Position numbers and translations under genes: made by a program
In this document: in pieces, positions 1-6,928 of the stretch
Layout of the letters: each line of letters opens with the position of its first letter
Position numbering within the stretch: position 1 is the first letter of the stretch
Notes under the pieces: generated by a model
The model's database searches: none
The model's input: the letters and a program-made list of their open reading frames with translations, nothing else
What the model was told of the DNA's origin: nothing
Source of the DNA: a virus
Length of the DNA: 28,933 bases
Strand: one strand, 5' to 3'
Virus record (IMG/VR): IMGVR_UViG_3300031669_000180
Coordinates: 1 to 28,933 of that record

Positions 1-119
1 CCTGTGATGGGGATGAGTGCGAGGGATGCGGATACATCTTCCGGGGTTAAGCTTGGTATGCCGCCCGTGCCGTTGTAGTTGGCGACTTTGGGATTGAGTA
101 GGGAGTAAATCTCAAGCAT
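1..119 (-). CDS. Hypothetical phage protein, 3' end beyond window edge
   Basis: The frame opens at an ATG (119-117) and stays open for 39 codons to the edge, so only the N-terminus is visible (begins MLEIYSLLNPKV, then a Gly-rich NGTGGIP stretch). The start overlaps the end of the upstream gene by 8 bases (ATGCTTGA), the same coupling seen along this operon, which is the main support for it being real. It is the last visible gene of the leftward replication operon. I do not recognise the family; a regulator of late transcription would fit the position but nothing in the residues shows it. Confidence 0.55.
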   Translation of the reverse strand, partial: MLEIYSLLNPKVANYNGTGGIPSLTPEDVSASLALIPIT

Positions 120-300
120 CCATCGCCTCCTGAGCGGCAATTTCCGCTTGTCGCCGCGTATCGTGATATGTCGGGTGATCCGGGTCCAACTTATCCCAGA
201 GCTCCCACAGTCGCGCCAGTCTATTGATGGTCCAGCGGCCATCGGTGGTGTGATAGCATCGCCCGGTGGGCCCCAGGGGTTTCCATGTCAGTGCGGTCAC
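112..300 (-). CDS. Small hypothetical protein (62 aa)
   Basis: GTG start at 300-298 overlaps the stop of the upstream gene (GTGA), so I take this start. The product is small, basic in the middle and rich in Trp (four in 62 residues), ending in an Ala/Glu helix-like tail. No catalytic motif or membrane segment is visible. It lies in a run of four small overlapping genes after the VRR-NUC nuclease and is surely co-translated with them. Function unknown. Confidence 0.6.
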   Translation of the reverse strand: MTALTWKPLGPTGRCYHTTDGRWTINRLARLWELWDKLDPDHPTYHDTRRQAEIAAQEAMDA

Positions 301-482
301 CGCAAAGCCCTCCCCACGCGCTTAATAATCATCGCCAGGGCATCGCGCTCAAGACTGCTCAGCCTTTCATCCTCGATGCTGATAAATCCCATGCGCAATG
401 CCTCCTGTCGTAATTCCTGCCGTTCTTGTGCGCTCAGCGGCGCCCGGTACTCACGCTGCCATCGGGGTACCGTAAACCTCAT
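297..482 (-). CDS. Small basic hypothetical protein (61 aa)
   Basis: ATG at 482-480 overlaps the previous stop (ATGA). The 61 residues are highly charged and Arg-rich, with a helical pattern (AQERQELRQEALRMGF and SSLERDALAMIIKRVGRAL). The basic amphipathic helices would suit nucleic-acid or protein binding, but this is only inference. It sits directly after a predicted small winged-helix-like protein in the replication operon. I do not recognise the family. Confidence 0.6.
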   Translation of the reverse strand: MRFTVPRWQREYRAPLSAQERQELRQEALRMGFISIEDERLSSLERDALAMIIKRVGRALR

Positions 483-694
483 GCGTCCACCAGCGTGTAG
501 AGGTCAAGCGCGGATAGATAGCGCACCGCTCCATTGCGCTCCATCCTCAGCAACATATCGCGCACATCCTCGGACGGTGCGGGGCGACAGTAGTTGGCGA
601 TCTCCATGCGCATGTAGGGGCCGCGCTTGAGGAGGGTGAGGATTTTGTGGGATAGGTCGGTGTCGGTGGTGTAGGTTGCGACTGTCTCGGTCAT
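479..694 (-). CDS. Small protein, winged-helix-like pattern (71 aa)
   Basis: ATG at 694-692 overlaps the stop of the VRR-NUC gene (ATGA). The sequence shows a pattern typical of small winged-helix proteins: helix (LSHKILTLLKRGP), helix (MRMEIANYC), a recognition-like helix (SEDVRDMLLRMERNGAV) and a short hydrophobic strand (YLSALDLYTLV). That suggests a DNA-binding accessory or regulator, but the fold assignment is by eye only. There are no cysteine clusters or signal peptide. Confidence 0.6.
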   Translation of the reverse strand: MTETVATYTTDTDLSHKILTLLKRGPYMRMEIANYCRPAPSEDVRDMLLRMERNGAVRYLSALDLYTLVDA

Positions 695-1035
695 ATTTTT
701 GACTCCAAGTAATCACGGATAATTTTCAATGCACAATCATATCCTTTCGCCACCTCACACCGATAACCCTCGGCCTGCAATTTCGCAATAACGGCTTTCT
801 GTTCCTTGCTCGCCGACCCTGCAAGCGTCTTCATCTCGACAAACAGGCCGTGGAAGCCTTGTGCTGCACGCGCAATCATCAAGTCAGGGATACCTGCCAG
901 TAACCCCTCTTCTTTCAGCCGTGCGCCTCTTTGGGGGCTTGCTGTGCCTGCGTTCGGGATGGCGAATATCAGGACGCCTGGAAAATCCCGCCTGATGGTG
1001 GAGATAACGATCTTCTGGTGGTCGTGCTCGGTCAT
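691..1035 (-). CDS. VRR-NUC domain nuclease (114 aa)
   Basis: A stand-alone VRR-NUC (virus-type replication-repair nuclease), a PD-(D/E)xK fold nuclease common in phages and also found in FAN1. The core motifs are present: the IPNAG segment (about residues 26-30), GIPDL with Asp51, and the E-x-K pair Glu67/Lys69 in FVEMK, followed by a SKEQ segment at 76-79. Length matches single-domain phage members. It probably cleaves structured DNA during replication or recombination. The ATG at 1035 has no clear ribosome-binding site; a 12-codon TTG-started frame (1067-1032) overlaps it by ATGA and may couple its translation. It is the first gene after the non-coding origin-like region. Confidence 0.88.
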   Translation of the reverse strand: MTEHDHQKIVISTIRRDFPGVLIFAIPNAGTASPQRGARLKEEGLLAGIPDLMIARAAQGFHGLFVEMKTLAGSASKEQKAVIAKLQAEGYRCEVAKGYDCALKIIRDYLESKI

Positions 1036-1182
1036 GTCAGCGCCAGCGCCGATTCTAGAATGTTCAATTGATTGTTTCCTCAGTCAAAGGGTAGTCATCG
1101 AAATCAATACGGGATAACAGCATTATCGGGCTACTCTCCAAGCCTAAAATATAATCGCCATTTTAACCCCCTAAATACTTTA

Positions 1183-1210
1183 GCCCCTTAATTGGGGCGT
1201 TTCTTTTTAT
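1183..1210 (+). terminator. Rho-independent terminator-like hairpin, plus strand
   Basis: GCCCC, a six-base loop TTAATT, GGGGC, then GTTTCTTTTTAT. A five-pair all-GC stem followed by a T-rich tail is a classical intrinsic terminator when read on the plus strand. Read on the minus strand the tail is poor. There is no plus-strand gene upstream, so it would end a transcript antisense to the VRR-NUC end of the operon. Confidence 0.5.
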
Positions 1211-1254
1211 GTATTGCCGTTTCTTATAGTCACCACACCGCAAAGAGTGGCGCG

Positions 1255-1349
1255 TCCCCAGTGACTAGCTGGGATTCGGGCTATAGACCCTAGACGCCAG
1301 GAAATAATAGCTTTTACCTGGCGATAAGGCAATTTGGGAAATCCCAGTC
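1255..1349. other. Nested inverted repeats, possible structured RNA or replication element
   Basis: Three pairings are visible. CGCCAGG (1295-1301) pairs perfectly with CCTGGCG (1317-1323). CTGGGATT (1269-1276) pairs with AATCCCAG (1340-1347), enclosing the first hairpin. CCCAG (1257-1261) can instead pair with CTGGG (1269-1273), so two folds are mutually exclusive. GGG...CCC (1278-1290) adds a small arm. The arrangement could be an RNA switch or attenuator ahead of the VRR-NUC genes, or a cruciform near the origin. It is not a tRNA. Confidence 0.4.
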
Positions 1350-1383
1350 GTCGCCGTGCTCAGGAAGTGGTTGATCTTGTTGG

Positions 1384-1645
1384 TGTTCCAGCCTTGTTCC
1401 AGCATTGTTCCAGCCTTTCGAGAGGTTGGAACATTTCTAAATGTCTGAATATATTACTCTATTTCTCTTTGTTCCAACTGTTCCAACTTAAAAATAAATA
1501 AAAGTATTTTGGAGAAAGTGGAGGGTAGGGATGGCGGTGCGCGCTGGAGAGTTTTTGCGAATGTTCCAGCCTAGGTTGGTACAGGCATGTTTATATTGCC
1601 TATTTTAAAAACTAGGTTGGAACAAGGTTGGAACAGGTTGGAACA
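1384..1645. other. Iteron-like repeat cluster, candidate replication origin
   Basis: The core TGTTCCA appears at 1384, 1395, 1406, 1470, 1479 and 1562. Its inverse GGTTGGAACA starts at about 1425 and at 1615, 1626 and 1636, with one degenerate copy at 1574. Three direct copies at the left end face three inverted copies at the right end, around a very AT-rich middle (about 1431-1510). The right copies end two bases from the stop codon of the primase-helicase gene. Repeats flanking an AT-rich stretch beside a replication primase are the usual make-up of an iteron origin. Function is inferred. Confidence 0.6.
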
Positions 1646-1647
1646 TT

Positions 1648-3714
1648 TCAGGAAGGAGGACGAACATACGACCAGTAAGTTATTGATCCTTTTCTCACTT
1701 TTTTGTGTTCCCACCTCAAGCGATTCATGACTTTCCCCAGTTTTGTTTCGTCAGCTTTGGTGATTTGGCCCAGATCCTTGCGCATCAGTTTAGTCAGGAT
1801 TTCGTATCCCTGTATAGTGTTTCCGGTCCACTCCTCCAAAAATTCCGAGACAGGCCCATCCCAGAGGTCGTGCTGCATTCGTAACTCTTGCTGTTCCTGA
1901 GCGCCGGGGACCAGCCACCAGTCCAACCATTCGTTTTTGCGCACCCGGTAAACGGCTTCGGCAAAGAGTTGATCCCGTGCTAATTGCAGTCGTGGAATAT
2001 CAATCTTGTCTGGGCCTACGCAGACGGGCAGGAAACGCCGTCCGCCGGTTTGATCCGCTATCCAGTCCGCCCCATTGGTGCCGCCTACAAAAATGCTTTG
2101 CCGGGGCTTGCGCTCGTTGTCCCTGGCGTACTTTGCCCGGTAATCGTCATTTCTGAGCGTGATGACCTGCTTTATCCGGGTCACTTCCGCGCGCTGGAAC
2201 TGGTCCAGCTCTCCGAGATCGACAAACCATTTGCCGCGCATGGCGATAAAAAAGTCAACACTTTCGATGGATGCTGTCTGGTCCAGATACCAATCTCCGC
2301 CCAGCACCTCCCAGAGTGATGACTTGCCGGAACCTTGGGGAGATTCGAGCACCGTCATCGTATCCATTTTGCAGCCTGGGTAAATGATTCTGCGCACTGC
2401 TCCAATAAAAAGCGACCTCGAAACCCCTCTCAAATATTCGGACTGCTCAGTCCCAAGGTGGTCAGGGAAAAATTGGTCAATCCGTTCTACGCCATCCCAT
2501 TGAGTCGAATTCAGATAATCAAGAACAGGGTGGAATGAGATCTTTTTTGCAGCGGCGCGAGCTGCGCGCTCCACATCTCCGGGCGCCACCTTATCAGATA
2601 TCCATTTGCTTTCCATGGTGGCGACCAAGTTGGTGACTCCATCATCATCCAGCGGCTTTCCGTCCATGGATGGGATTTCGGCAAAAATATCAAAGGCCAG
2701 ACGACCTGCAAATTCTTCGCCGTGCGTAAGAATTTCGCGATAGTTGAAGACGCGGGGAAGAATCTTGCCCGTCTGCCCGTCATCCAAGGTTTTTGTGATG
2801 AGTGTGGCGATAAGCTCTTGTCGAGATAAATTCGGCTCCAAATCCGGGAAGGGCGCATCCCAAAAATCTTTCCCTTCCGGCGCCTCGATAATCCGCGATT
2901 TGCCACTCAGCCCCGCGACGGCCTTGGCGCTGTAGGTGCGCCCCGCCGGATCCCCGTCGACGGCAATGATGATCTCCGCCGTGGGGTATTTCGTGCGCAT
3001 GATGCGTGCGATAGACGGGAGATTGCTGGCGGAAAAGGTGACGGCGACGGGGCATTTGGAGTGCGGCAGGATGGCCTGCGCCGTAGCGATACCCTCGGCA
3101 ATAACCACCCGGTCTTTGATCTCTCCGCCCAGAACGTGAAACGCTCCCTGCGTCGTGGATTCTTTCATGAACAACTTCTTGTCCAGACCGTTGGCGATGA
3201 TTTGCAGATTAACGATCTTACCTTCCGCATTTTGCATGGGGACGATCAAACCGGTGATATGCCAAGGCTTTTCTGTCTTGAATCCAAATGCAGATGCGTC
3301 CATCAGAGAGATAAATTTACATCCGTCTGGAGTCGCCATCTTTTTGCGGGTGAGATAGTCCGAATGGCCTTCAGTGTTCGCCTGGGCATATATACGTTGA
3401 GCCCGCAGAGCTGTGGCGGAGCGGAGAGCGATAGCTTCCTTTTTTGCTGCATCCCGTTGGGCATCCATGGCGGCAAGGTCAGCGGGGGTGAATGTGCGCC
3501 CTGCTTTCTCGGCCCATGTGTGCTTGGTCTGGTCGCGCATGGACCCAAATCCCGCCGCTTTGCCGTTGGCGTCGTCGTGTGCCACATACCACCCGTCTTT
3601 CGAGTGCGGCTTGTCTGGCGATGTGGGCCAGCGGTGAATCTTGCCGTCCCAGATTATGGTGCGAGGTGGCGTGAAACCGAGTGATGCGATGGCGTCAATG
3701 AGTAAGGCCATCAT
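1648..3714 (-). CDS. TOPRIM primase fused to VapE-type helicase (688 aa)
   Basis: A replication primase-helicase. The N-terminal half carries a TOPRIM domain: VVIAEGIA with Glu207, and IIIAVDGDPAG with Asp253 and Asp255, the metal-binding acids. The C-terminal half is the virulence-associated E (VapE/D5-like) P-loop ATPase: Walker A in ESPQGSGKSS (Lys464), then VDLGELDQF as a Walker B-like segment and a TNGADWIADQTGGRRF sensor region, typical of the family. There is no N-terminal zinc ribbon, which many phage primases have. I use the ATG at 3714, which overlaps the helicase stop (ATGA) and has AAGGG upstream; a TTG six codons earlier is also open. It lies directly beside the iteron-like cluster and probably acts there. 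Confidence 0.9.
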   Translation of the reverse strand: MMALLIDAIASLGFTPPRTIIWDGKIHRWPTSPDKPHSKDGWYVAHDDANGKAAGFGSMRDQTKHTWAEKAGRTFTPADLAAMDAQRDAAKKEAIALRSATALRAQRIYAQANTEGHSDYLTRKKMATPDGCKFISLMDASAFGFKTEKPWHITGLIVPMQNAEGKIVNLQIIANGLDKKLFMKESTTQGAFHVLGGEIKDRVVIAEGIATAQAILPHSKCPVAVTFSASNLPSIARIMRTKYPTAEIIIAVDGDPAGRTYSAKAVAGLSGKSRIIEAPEGKDFWDAPFPDLEPNLSRQELIATLITKTLDDGQTGKILPRVFNYREILTHGEEFAGRLAFDIFAEIPSMDGKPLDDDGVTNLVATMESKWISDKVAPGDVERAARAAAKKISFHPVLDYLNSTQWDGVERIDQFFPDHLGTEQSEYLRGVSRSLFIGAVRRIIYPGCKMDTMTVLESPQGSGKSSLWEVLGGDWYLDQTASIESVDFFIAMRGKWFVDLGELDQFQRAEVTRIKQVITLRNDDYRAKYARDNERKPRQSIFVGGTNGADWIADQTGGRRFLPVCVGPDKIDIPRLQLARDQLFAEAVYRVRKNEWLDWWLVPGAQEQQELRMQHDLWDGPVSEFLEEWTGNTIQGYEILTKLMRKDLGQITKADETKLGKVMNRLRWEHKKVRKGSITYWSYVRPPS

Positions 3715-5291
3715 GCCATCCCTTTCCACCAAGCCCCGGTATGGCGTGGAAGTGCTGCATTAAGCTCATCTTTTTCGTATTTTGCGCTCAAGTCATGCCA
3801 TACCTTGCCGCGCTTCCATCCCTTTTCCTGCGCAGTTCTCATAAGTCGCTTGTAATCATTTTTGATCTGCACGGTGAGGGGGACGGTAGAAGGATCATAT
3901 TCTACCATTGAGCCATCAGCGGCAAGAGGAAGGCTTGCGTCGGTAGCGGAGGGTAACGCGTGCGCGCGGTTATCGCTGTAGAGCGACCCGCATTCCGGAC
4001 AGACGATGGTGCGCACTTCAAAAAGCCCCTCGATTTGCTGTCGTTCCAGGGTCGGCCTGAACAGCGCCGCGCAATGTGGGCAGTCAGCAGTGCCGCAGCC
4101 TGGGCACACCAGAAGCCGTTTAGACGGGTCCGCATCCATGAAAAAAGGCGCGTCGACTGTAAATATCATTTGGCATTCATGGCAGTGAGCGAGTTCCGGC
4201 ACAAGATTCATCTTTTTCCGCTCCCGCTCGCCCTGCAAGCTCCATTCCCGGTGAATAGATGGCGCGCCATGCAGCTCTACACACCCGGCGTGATCCAGCA
4301 CCAGCGCCCGACTTTTGGATGCCGCCGTGCGCATCACACGCCCCACAATTTGCAGGTACAGTCCGATGGACTTGGTGGGCCTCGCCAATATGCACACCTC
4401 AAGCTCAGGGAAATCAAACCCCTCAGTAAATACCATGCAATTCGACACCACTTTGATGGCCCCGCGTCGCCAGTCCGCAATAATGGCCTCGCGCTCGGCT
4501 ATGGGCGTTGACCCGTCTACGCTGGCAGCCGGAATACCCGCTTGCCAGAACGCCTGCGCGATATGTTTCGAGTGCTCGACGCCCGAAGCAAAAATAGCCG
4601 TGGGTGCGCCGTTCGCGTGGCGCTTCCACTCGGTGAGGATGTCGCCGATGAGCGTGGGCTTATCCATCGCCTTTTCGAGTGCGCCTTCTGCGTAGTCACC
4701 CCCCCGCGTGGGAACGGCGCTCAGGTCCGCAGTTGCGCGCCCTACATAGCAGGTGGGCGCCATCAGGAATCCCTGCTCTATCAGTTCCGGGATGGTGGAA
4801 ACTGTCACCATCATTTCAAAGAGGTCATCCAGTCCTTTGCCGTCCTGCCGCTCCGGGGTGGCACTCAGGCCCAGAATCACGGCGCCCGGGTAGTTGGCGA
4901 CAATATCCCGGTAGGTTTTCGCCGCAGCCCGGTGGGCCTCATCAATGATAACGATCTTTGCGGGGGGAGGCTCGCGCCGGATGAGCGTCTGAACGCTGGC
5001 GACCTGGACCAGAGCCGAGGCGTTATTCCGTTTCGCGCCGGCCATGATAATCCCGTATTCCGAGATCCCCGCTTCCCGGATTTTCGCCGCGCTTTGTTCA
5101 ATGAGCTCTCGGCGATGCGCAAGAAAGAGGGTGGGAGAACCCTTTTCATAGGCTCCCTGTAGGATTCGCGCGGCCAGCACAGTTTTGCCTGCGCCGGTGG
5201 GTGCGTTAATCAGTATGCTGCGTTTGCTGTCTCTAATAAGTGCGCGGGTTCGCGCGATGGCGTCGTCTTGATACGGCCTGAGAATAAGCAT
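3711..5291 (-). CDS. SF2 DEAH-type DNA helicase with C-terminal zinc ribbons (526 aa)
   Basis: A superfamily 2 helicase of the type common in phage replication modules. Visible motifs: Q-like LRPYQ at 4-8, Walker A APTGAGKT at 30-37, DEAH at 117-120, motif III GLSATP, and motif VI QIVGRVMR with arginine fingers. After the two RecA-like domains the tail has four CxxC knuckles (CHEC, CPGC, CPHC, CPEC), suggesting two zinc ribbons for DNA contact. The ATG at 5291 is preceded by AAAGGA with a five-base gap, better than a TTG at 5345 in the same frame. It leads into the primase by ATGA overlap and probably unwinds DNA for it. It is likely co-transcribed with the upstream regulator. Confidence 0.9.
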   Translation of the reverse strand: MLILRPYQDDAIARTRALIRDSKRSILINAPTGAGKTVLAARILQGAYEKGSPTLFLAHRRELIEQSAAKIREAGISEYGIIMAGAKRNNASALVQVASVQTLIRREPPPAKIVIIDEAHRAAAKTYRDIVANYPGAVILGLSATPERQDGKGLDDLFEMMVTVSTIPELIEQGFLMAPTCYVGRATADLSAVPTRGGDYAEGALEKAMDKPTLIGDILTEWKRHANGAPTAIFASGVEHSKHIAQAFWQAGIPAASVDGSTPIAEREAIIADWRRGAIKVVSNCMVFTEGFDFPELEVCILARPTKSIGLYLQIVGRVMRTAASKSRALVLDHAGCVELHGAPSIHREWSLQGERERKKMNLVPELAHCHECQMIFTVDAPFFMDADPSKRLLVCPGCGTADCPHCAALFRPTLERQQIEGLFEVRTIVCPECGSLYSDNRAHALPSATDASLPLAADGSMVEYDPSTVPLTVQIKNDYKRLMRTAQEKGWKRGKVWHDLSAKYEKDELNAALPRHTGAWWKGMA

Positions 5292-5388
5292 GTCTGTCCT
5301 TTTGTCGAAAGGTTGTCGTTGATGGATTGCGGCGACCGATGACAAGTCGGGGTTCGGGGGCGCACCCTAGCCGCAATGGTAGTGTAAT

Positions 5389-5595
5389 CTATTGTGGAGC
5401 AGGCGGCCACAAATCCGGGTAAAGCTCAGATTTGGAAACCAGGCCACCGGATACCTCATCCAGCAGCGCGGCGTTTGCTGGCGAGGGGTAGTTGATCCCC
5501 TGTTTCCAGTTGCGAAGAGCTTGCAAAGAGACACCCAGCTTGCGTGCCAAAGGTCCAGGCTTCTGTTGGTCGAGATAGCTTTTTAATTTGTCCAT
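5389..5595 (-). CDS. YdaS-like Cro-type HTH regulator (68 aa)
   Basis: A short helix-turn-helix protein: GPLARKLGVSLQALRNWKQG (about 14-33) has the Cro/C1 HTH pattern. The tail EVSGGLVSKSELYPDLWP matches the YdaS family, Cro-like regulators of lambdoid prophages in which the end reads similarly. It is the first gene of the leftward operon, facing the rightward promoter, as Cro often is, and probably binds the inverted repeat at 5643-5660. The ATG at 5595 lies six bases after a TATGAT -10 box, so the mRNA should begin at or next to the ATG (leaderless). An in-frame ATG at 5613 lies upstream of that -10 box and is unlikely to be used from this promoter. Confidence 0.85.
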   Translation of the reverse strand: MDKLKSYLDQQKPGPLARKLGVSLQALRNWKQGINYPSPANAALLDEVSGGLVSKSELYPDLWPPAPQ

Positions 5596-5601
5596 GCCTG
5601 C

Positions 5602-5630
5602 ATCATAGCGCATATAAAATAATTTGCAAA
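5602..5630 (-). promoter_or_regulatory. Leftward promoter for the regulator-replication operon
   Basis: On the minus strand TTTGCA (5630-5625), 17 bases, then TATGAT (5607-5602). The -10 box is strong and the -35 weak. The start point would fall at the regulator ATG, predicting a leaderless mRNA. The -35 overlaps the palindrome TTTGCAAA (5623-5630), which carries the same GCAAA half-site as the rightward operator, so the same protein may control both directions. Confidence 0.6.
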
Positions 5631-5636
5631 GATGGC

Positions 5637-5665
5637 TTGACGAGCAAAGGGCGGTTTGCTATAGT
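5637..5665 (+). promoter_or_regulatory. Strong sigma70-type rightward promoter
   Basis: TTGACG (5637-5642), a 17-base spacer, TATAGT (5660-5665): one mismatch from consensus in each box and ideal spacing. The start would be near 5672, some 33 bases before the first gene of the rightward operon at 5705. It is the only strong plus-strand promoter I see and probably drives all or most of 5705-16033. Confidence 0.8.
5643..5660. promoter_or_regulatory. Operator candidate within the promoter spacer
   Basis: AGCAAA-GGGCGG-TTTGCT is a perfect six-base inverted repeat with a six-base centre. It fills the spacer between the -35 and -10 boxes, so a bound dimer would block RNA polymerase. The same half-site recurs at 5623-5630. 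The natural ligand is the YdaS-like protein encoded immediately to the left. Confidence 0.65.
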
Positions 5666-5704
5666 TCATCCATCGACAGCACGCAATTCAGCAAGGAGCA
5701 CATC

Positions 5705-5902
5705 ATGGACCTCTTCACCTTTATCCGCCAGAACATCCTCTCCAAAGTCATCACTGCCAAATATCGCGGAATCGGATCGGATAACGCCGCTCTTTGCTTC
5801 TGCGCCGATGTTCAGATGAGAAGCGCAAGGGGGAAACGGGTAACGATTCCCGCCTATGCCACCAAGAACCGCGCACCGTTCACCATCATCAACGCGGAAT
5901 AA
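5705..5902 (+). CDS. Small hypothetical early protein (65 aa)
   Basis: First gene of the rightward operon. The ATG at 5705 has an excellent ribosome-binding site, AAGGAG with a six-base gap; upstream in-frame codons precede the promoter and are not used. The product is basic (MDLFTFIRQNILSK, then Arg/Lys-rich SARGKRV and a YATKNRAPF segment). No HTH, membrane segment or known motif is evident. Being first from a strong promoter it would be made early and in quantity, as host-takeover proteins often are; that role is only inference. Confidence 0.75.
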   Translation: MDLFTFIRQNILSKVITAKYRGIGSDNAALCFCADVQMRSARGKRVTIPAYATKNRAPFTIINAE

Positions 5903-5911
5903 GGAGCCACC

Positions 5912-6280
5912 ATGTTTGACTACGCCGCCCCCACAAACATCGACCGCCTCGCCGCCGCCCACCAGCGGCACGAAGATGATCAGGCCGAAGCGCAAGACCG
6001 CGCTGAGAAGCTCCGCGCCAAAGCTGCCGTGTGGCTGAACCACGACAACAATGTATTTGAGCTTTCCGGCTGGTTTTCGGACGCGCAATACATCGAGCTT
6101 GCACGTCTGGACGCGCTTATAAATTACGAATTATCGCGGCCTTACTCTCCCGTGAATATGTCGGAGATCGAAGTCGGCGTGCGGGAGTACGCGGAAAAAC
6201 GCCGCGAAATATTCATTGATTGCGCTGTGGAATACGCGGACGCATTCAGTAATTTCGAGGTTGTGGAGCGTGCCGTATGA
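5912..6280 (+). CDS. Hypothetical early protein, helical (122 aa)
   Basis: ATG at 5912 with AAGGAG upstream, nine bases after the previous stop. The N-terminal third is Ala/Glu/Asp/Arg-rich and looks like a coiled coil (AAHQRHEDDQAEAQDRAEKL). The middle has LSGWFSDAQYIELARLD, and the C-terminus is acidic. Cytoplasmic, acidic, no metal site visible. The next gene overlaps it by ATGA. I do not recognise the family. Confidence 0.75.
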   Translation: MFDYAAPTNIDRLAAAHQRHEDDQAEAQDRAEKLRAKAAVWLNHDNNVFELSGWFSDAQYIELARLDALINYELSRPYSPVNMSEIEVGVREYAEKRREIFIDCAVEYADAFSNFEVVERAV

Positions 6281-6534
6281 ATATCTCGTACCCGGAGCGC
6301 TGGCCACTCAATACGCACACGCTCACCCACATTCTCAGCCAATGCAAATCAGCGACCGCTCGGCGCCGTGTGATTCAGCGCGAGATAGCACTCATCCGCG
6401 CGGGCCGGCAATGGGGCTTTATCTCAAAAAAGCAGTCGCTGCGTTACCTGGACCGTCTGACCTGGGCATTTAACGACCGGCGCCAGACATGGAACCGCCC
6501 GGCGTTCGGACCGCATTTTCCTGAGGAGAACTGA
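6277..6534 (+). CDS. Small basic hypothetical protein (85 aa)
   Basis: Starts by ATGA overlap with the previous gene. Very basic: TARRRVIQREIALIRAGRQWGF, then SKKQSLRYLDRLTWAFNDRRQTW, with several Trp and Arg. The charge suggests nucleic-acid or RNA-polymerase binding, without any family evidence. It ends at 6534, one base before the next ATG at 6536. Confidence 0.75.
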   Translation: MNISYPERWPLNTHTLTHILSQCKSATARRRVIQREIALIRAGRQWGFISKKQSLRYLDRLTWAFNDRRQTWNRPAFGPHFPEEN

Positions 6535-6535
6535 A

Positions 6536-6928
6536 ATGAACACACATTACGAAATTGAAAAACTGCATAAACATGGCGCAGTGGTGCGGTATTTGGCCCT
6601 CGGCATAGTCGCTCTTGGCATCACTTTCGGCGCGCTCAAGTACGGCAACGAACTGGGCTACCGGGCGGGAATGCAGGACGCGCAGGTGGCTGTGCAGAAG
6701 TACCTAGTCAGCCATCAGGAAGCCACCATCTTTGAGGACCCCGGCCATCAGGTATTGGCCATGGTGCAGAACGGCGCTTGCTTCCCTTTCCCATCCCGAA
6801 TCCCGGAGATACACAACCCCACGGTCTGGGTATCGGAGCAGTGGATGCCCTGCAGCGCCCGGACGATTGCGCCATACATCCACCCGGTGCAGGCACTGGC
6901 GGCTATTACGCGGGCGGTGCAGAAATGA
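6536..6928 (+). CDS. Single-pass membrane protein of unknown role (130 aa)
   Basis: ATG with GAGGAGAACTGAA just upstream. A short charged N-terminus (MNTHYEIEKLHKHG) is followed by one hydrophobic span, about residues 17-36 (VRYLALGIVALGITFGALKY), then about 90 residues, so the protein is anchored in the inner membrane. The soluble part has three Cys or Cys-like positions and many Pro. An early phage membrane protein could be a superinfection-exclusion factor, but this is a guess from position and topology. Its stop overlaps the next start (ATGA). Confidence 0.75.
   Translation: MNTHYEIEKLHKHGAVVRYLALGIVALGITFGALKYGNELGYRAGMQDAQVAVQKYLVSHQEATIFEDPGHQVLAMVQNGACFPFPSRIPEIHNPTVWVSEQWMPCSARTIAPYIHPVQALAAITRAVQK

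Larger units (their letters stand above)
1036..1383. other. Non-coding stretch left of the repeat cluster
   Basis: No convincing gene. On the minus strand a 19-codon frame (1123-1064, begins MLLSRIDFDD) has GGAG about 12 bases upstream. It overlaps a second 12-codon TTG-started frame (1067-1032) that runs into the VRR-NUC start, so these could be leader peptides or remains of a broken gene. The rest holds a plus-strand terminator-like hairpin (1183-1210) and a set of nested inverted repeats (1255-1349), described separately. Confidence 0.5.

Noticed and set aside
148-630. 160-codon plus-strand frame
   Set aside because: Opposite three coupled minus-strand genes; composition Arg/Ser/Cys-rich as expected for a shadow.
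1255-1349. Possible tRNA
   Set aside because: No cloverleaf, no TTC-A arm and no CCA end; only nested hairpins.
3061-3684. 207-codon plus-strand frame
   Set aside because: Lies wholly over the TOPRIM region of the primase gene, whose motifs are clear; no start signal.
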